Of a DNA stretch of 14,355 nt, positions 12,822 through 14,355 are shown one piece after another. The stretch's first letter is position 1. Each line of letters opens with the position of its first letter. Origin of the DNA: Micavibrio sp. UBA7689 (lineage in GTDB: Bacteria; Pseudomonadota; Alphaproteobacteria; Micavibrionales; Micavibrionaceae); NCBI GenBank assembly GCA_002482805.1, contig DLGR01000005.1:1628-15982 (forward strand), in the 5' to 3' direction. Made by a program: the position numbers and the translations under genes. The notes under the pieces are model-generated. The model did no database searches, was not told the origin of the DNA, and saw nothing but the letters and a program-made list of their open reading frames with translations.

Positions 12822-13147
12822 TTTATACCCTCTCCTAACCCCAGCATTTTACATTCCATCGTCGTGTAGGCAAGCGCCGCCAGAAATGTGGCTTCTTTTC
12901 CTTTTAAACGCGTGTCGCATGTGAGTGCTACCTGAAGCTCTGCCTCACATGTTTTCGGCGCCTTTACGACAGCAGCGTTACCTTTGTCTTCCGCGCCATC
13001 AGCAAAAGCTTGGGCCATGGCGCATACGGCGGTTTCGACACTATGTATTTTGGCGTGAAAAATGGGATCTGATTGTGGATCGTCCAGTACGGCTGCCGCG
13101 AGGACATCACCTAATGTAAGATCGTTGAAGAACAAGATTTTTGACAT
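12818..13147 (-). CDS. Protein of unknown function, 109 aa, coupled with next gene
   Basis: A soluble helical protein of 109 residues, not recognised. It begins MSKILFFNDLTLGDVLAAAV, has ETAVCAMAQAFADGAED in the middle and four Cys scattered through it. The final KGKEATFLAALAYTTMECK may correspond to the end of its coupled partner. It is first of a two-gene transcript driven by a near-perfect promoter (TTGACA-N17-TATAAA) that overlaps the divergent phosphodiesterase gene. Ribosome binding site: a weak AGGTG upstream of 13147. The four-base ATGA overlap links it to the next gene. Confidence 0.75.
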   Translation of the reverse strand: MSKILFFNDLTLGDVLAAAVLDDPQSDPIFHAKIHSVETAVCAMAQAFADGAEDKGNAAVVKAPKTCEAELQVALTCDTRLKGKEATFLAALAYTTMECKMLGLGEGIK

Positions 13148-13170
13148 TACACACCTACTGCTCTTATATC
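13141..13170 (+). promoter_or_regulatory. Promoter of the phosphodiesterase gene
   Basis: TTGACA (13141-13146), an 18-base spacer and TATATC (13165-13170). The -35 box overlaps the first codons of the divergent gene starting at 13147. Transcription would start near 13177, leaving a leader of about 18 bases that contains GAAGG. Confidence 0.5.
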
Positions 13171-13172
13171 GG

Positions 13173-13201
13173 TTTATAGAAGGTACAAACAGTTATGTCA
13201 A
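13173..13201 (-). promoter_or_regulatory. Promoter of the two-gene acidic protein transcript
   Basis: On the minus strand TTGACA (13201-13196), a 17-base spacer and TATAAA (13178-13173): a near-consensus sigma-70 promoter. The -35 box lies inside the first codons of the divergent phosphodiesterase gene. Confidence 0.75.
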
Positions 13202-13947
13202 TAAAATTACCCAAAGTCATCGGCCACCGCGGAGCGAAGGCCTATGCCCCCGAAAACACGGTGGAGAGCATAGAAACCGCCGCCTCGCTGGGCGTGGAAT
13301 GGGTCGAGCTCGACGTAAAATTAACCAAAGACAATATTCCGATCATTTTCCATGACGAAGAACTAGACCGCACGACGAACGGCACGGGCCTGATAGCGCA
13401 AACCAATTACGAAGATTTGCGTGACCTCGATGCGGGCAGCTGGTTCGGTGACAGCTTCGTTGCGGCACGCATTCCGACGCTCGAAGAAGCCGTCGATATC
13501 ATTTTGAAACACGATCTGGGTTTTAATTTGGAAATCAAACCCTGCCCGGGCCGTGAAAAAGAAACCGCCGAAGTCGCTCTTGATTATCTATCGCGCATTT
13601 GGGACGACCCTTCGAAACTTTTGATCTCATCCTTTCAGCATGTGAGTTTGGAGGCCGCGATGGATCTGGTGCCTGATTGGGCGCGCGGTCTTTTGATCGG
13701 CGGTTCGGAAATGCCGGAAAACTGGAAAGACCTCGCCGATTATCTCGATGTGAAAACCATCAATCTCGGCTCGCGCCTCGTGACGCGCCAGATAGCGGAT
13801 GAGGTTATGGATCTGGAACTGCCCCTGCTAGTCTACACGGTCAATGACCCGCTGGAGGCCAAAAGGCTGCAATTGCTGGGTGTCGACGCATTTTTCTCCG
13901 ATTGCCCGGATGTGATTTTAGAAAACCTTGCGGGCGGGTTGCATTAA
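13195..13947 (+). CDS. ugpQ: Glycerophosphodiester phosphodiesterase
   Basis: The enzyme hydrolyses glycerophosphodiesters, from phospholipid breakdown, to glycerol 3-phosphate and an alcohol, using a metal ion in a TIM barrel. The 250-residue protein has IGHRG with catalytic His 11, the PENT motif at 19-22, WVELDVK with metal ligands Glu 38 and Asp 40, and the FHD motif with His 53. NLEIKP comes later and the barrel closes with VYTVNDPLEAKRL and GVDAFFSDCPD. There is no signal peptide, so it is cytoplasmic, like UgpQ; the gene symbol is given by family resemblance and no ugp transporter genes are nearby. It starts 47 bases from the divergent gene and its stop overlaps the convergent fabI stop by four bases. 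Confidence 0.92.
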   Translation: MSIKLPKVIGHRGAKAYAPENTVESIETAASLGVEWVELDVKLTKDNIPIIFHDEELDRTTNGTGLIAQTNYEDLRDLDAGSWFGDSFVAARIPTLEEAVDIILKHDLGFNLEIKPCPGREKETAEVALDYLSRIWDDPSKLLISSFQHVSLEAAMDLVPDWARGLLIGGSEMPENWKDLADYLDVKTINLGSRLVTRQIADEVMDLELPLLVYTVNDPLEAKRLQLLGVDAFFSDCPDVILENLAGGLH

Positions 13948-14355
13948 TCGCCGTTTTTGAACAGGCCTTGGATTTGATCCGGCATAGGCATGCCGACCGC
14001 ATTGAATCCGCAATCCACGTAATGAATTTCGCCCGTCACTGCGCCCGAAAGTTCGGATAGCAGGTAAAGCCCCGTACCGCCGAGTTCTTCGAGTTCGACG
14101 GAACGGCGCAAAGGTGCGGTCATCACATTGTATTTGAATGTGGTGCGGGCGGAGCCGATCACGGCACCTGCGAGCGTTCTCATCGGGCCTGCGGAAATCG
14201 CGTTGACGCGGATATTATCGGGGCCGAGATCTGCCGCCAAATATCTTACGGAGGCTTCCAACGCGGCCTTCGCCACGCCCATCACGTTATAATTCGGCAT
14301 GGCTTTTTCCGCGCCGTAATAGGACAGCGTAACGGCCGATCCGCCTTTTTTCATG
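13944..14355 (-). CDS. fabI: Enoyl-ACP reductase (NADH) FabI, C-terminal part
   Basis: FabI reduces the enoyl-ACP double bond in the last step of each fatty-acid elongation cycle. About 137 C-terminal residues are in the window and the frame runs off the right edge; the Met at the edge is internal, not a start. Recognisable segments are TLSYYGAEKAMPNYNVMGVAK, split as TLSYYGAEKAMP and NYNVMGVAK, carrying the Tyr-x6-Lys catalytic pair, then GPDNIRVNAISAGPMRTLA, the substrate-lid region, and GEIHYVDCGFNAVGMP. The NAD-binding N-terminal half is missing. Its last four bases overlap the phosphodiesterase gene end, so no terminator fits between them. Confidence 0.95.
   Translation of the reverse strand, partial: MKKGGSAVTLSYYGAEKAMPNYNVMGVAKAALEASVRYLAADLGPDNIRVNAISAGPMRTLAGAVIGSARTTFKYNVMTAPLRRSVELEELGGTGLYLLSELSGAVTGEIHYVDCGFNAVGMPMPDQIQGLFKNGD

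Noticed and set aside
11108..13147. The cluster of small unknown genes as a defence island
   Set aside because: There is no nuclease, helicase, ATPase, reverse transcriptase or toxin motif, no integrase or tRNA border, and base composition looks like that of the neighbours.

Overview
This 14.4 kb window looks like the chromosome of a bacterium in the Alphaproteobacteria (inference). The reasons are the short, 211-residue form of GpmA, a FabI C-terminus ending in a CGFNAVGMP-type tail, the gene order infB-rbfA-truB-rpsO, and two promoters resembling the GGAAC-N16-CGTT signature of the EcfG general stress sigma factor. I cannot name the genus. An uncultured Micavibrio- or Rhodospirillales-like lineage is only a guess.

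Layout. Positions 1-3062 (+) hold the translation/ribosome-maturation operon: infB (5' end outside the window), rbfA, truB and rpsO, closed by a terminator. Positions 3154-4894 (+) hold three consecutive genes for exported EF-hand (calcium-binding) proteins. A strong bidirectional terminator follows. Positions 6987-4952 (-) hold a tight four-gene run: two tandem paralogous four-helix membrane proteins, an exported LprI-like (DUF1311) protein and the glycolytic enzyme GpmA. A tiny 23-residue membrane protein gene (7206-7135, -) with its own stress-type promoter and terminator lies upstream of it. A 333-residue protein of unknown function (8282-7281, -) diverges from pnp (8548-10680, +), and a lipoprotein gene follows the pnp terminator. 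Positions 11108-13147 are mostly small minus-strand genes: a 100-aa unknown, a 52-aa membrane protein, a SET-domain protein and a translationally coupled pair of acidic unknowns, with one small plus-strand membrane protein. The window ends with a glycerophosphodiester phosphodiesterase gene (+) convergent with, and overlapping, a partial fabI (-).

How the genes work together. infB, rbfA, truB, rpsO and pnp serve translation initiation, 30S maturation, tRNA pseudouridylation and RNA decay. rpsO and pnp are adjacent in many bacteria. Here about 5.5 kb of envelope-related and accessory genes separates them. Most accessory genes encode exported or membrane proteins, so the insert looks like an envelope or stress gene pool. 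The observations most worth following are the EF-hand trio with stress-type regulation, the tandem membrane paralogues coupled to an LprI-like protein, and a compact divergent promoter at 13141-13201 in which each gene's start region supplies the other's -35 box. I found no CRISPR array, transposase, tRNA or rRNA, and no clearly novel defence system.
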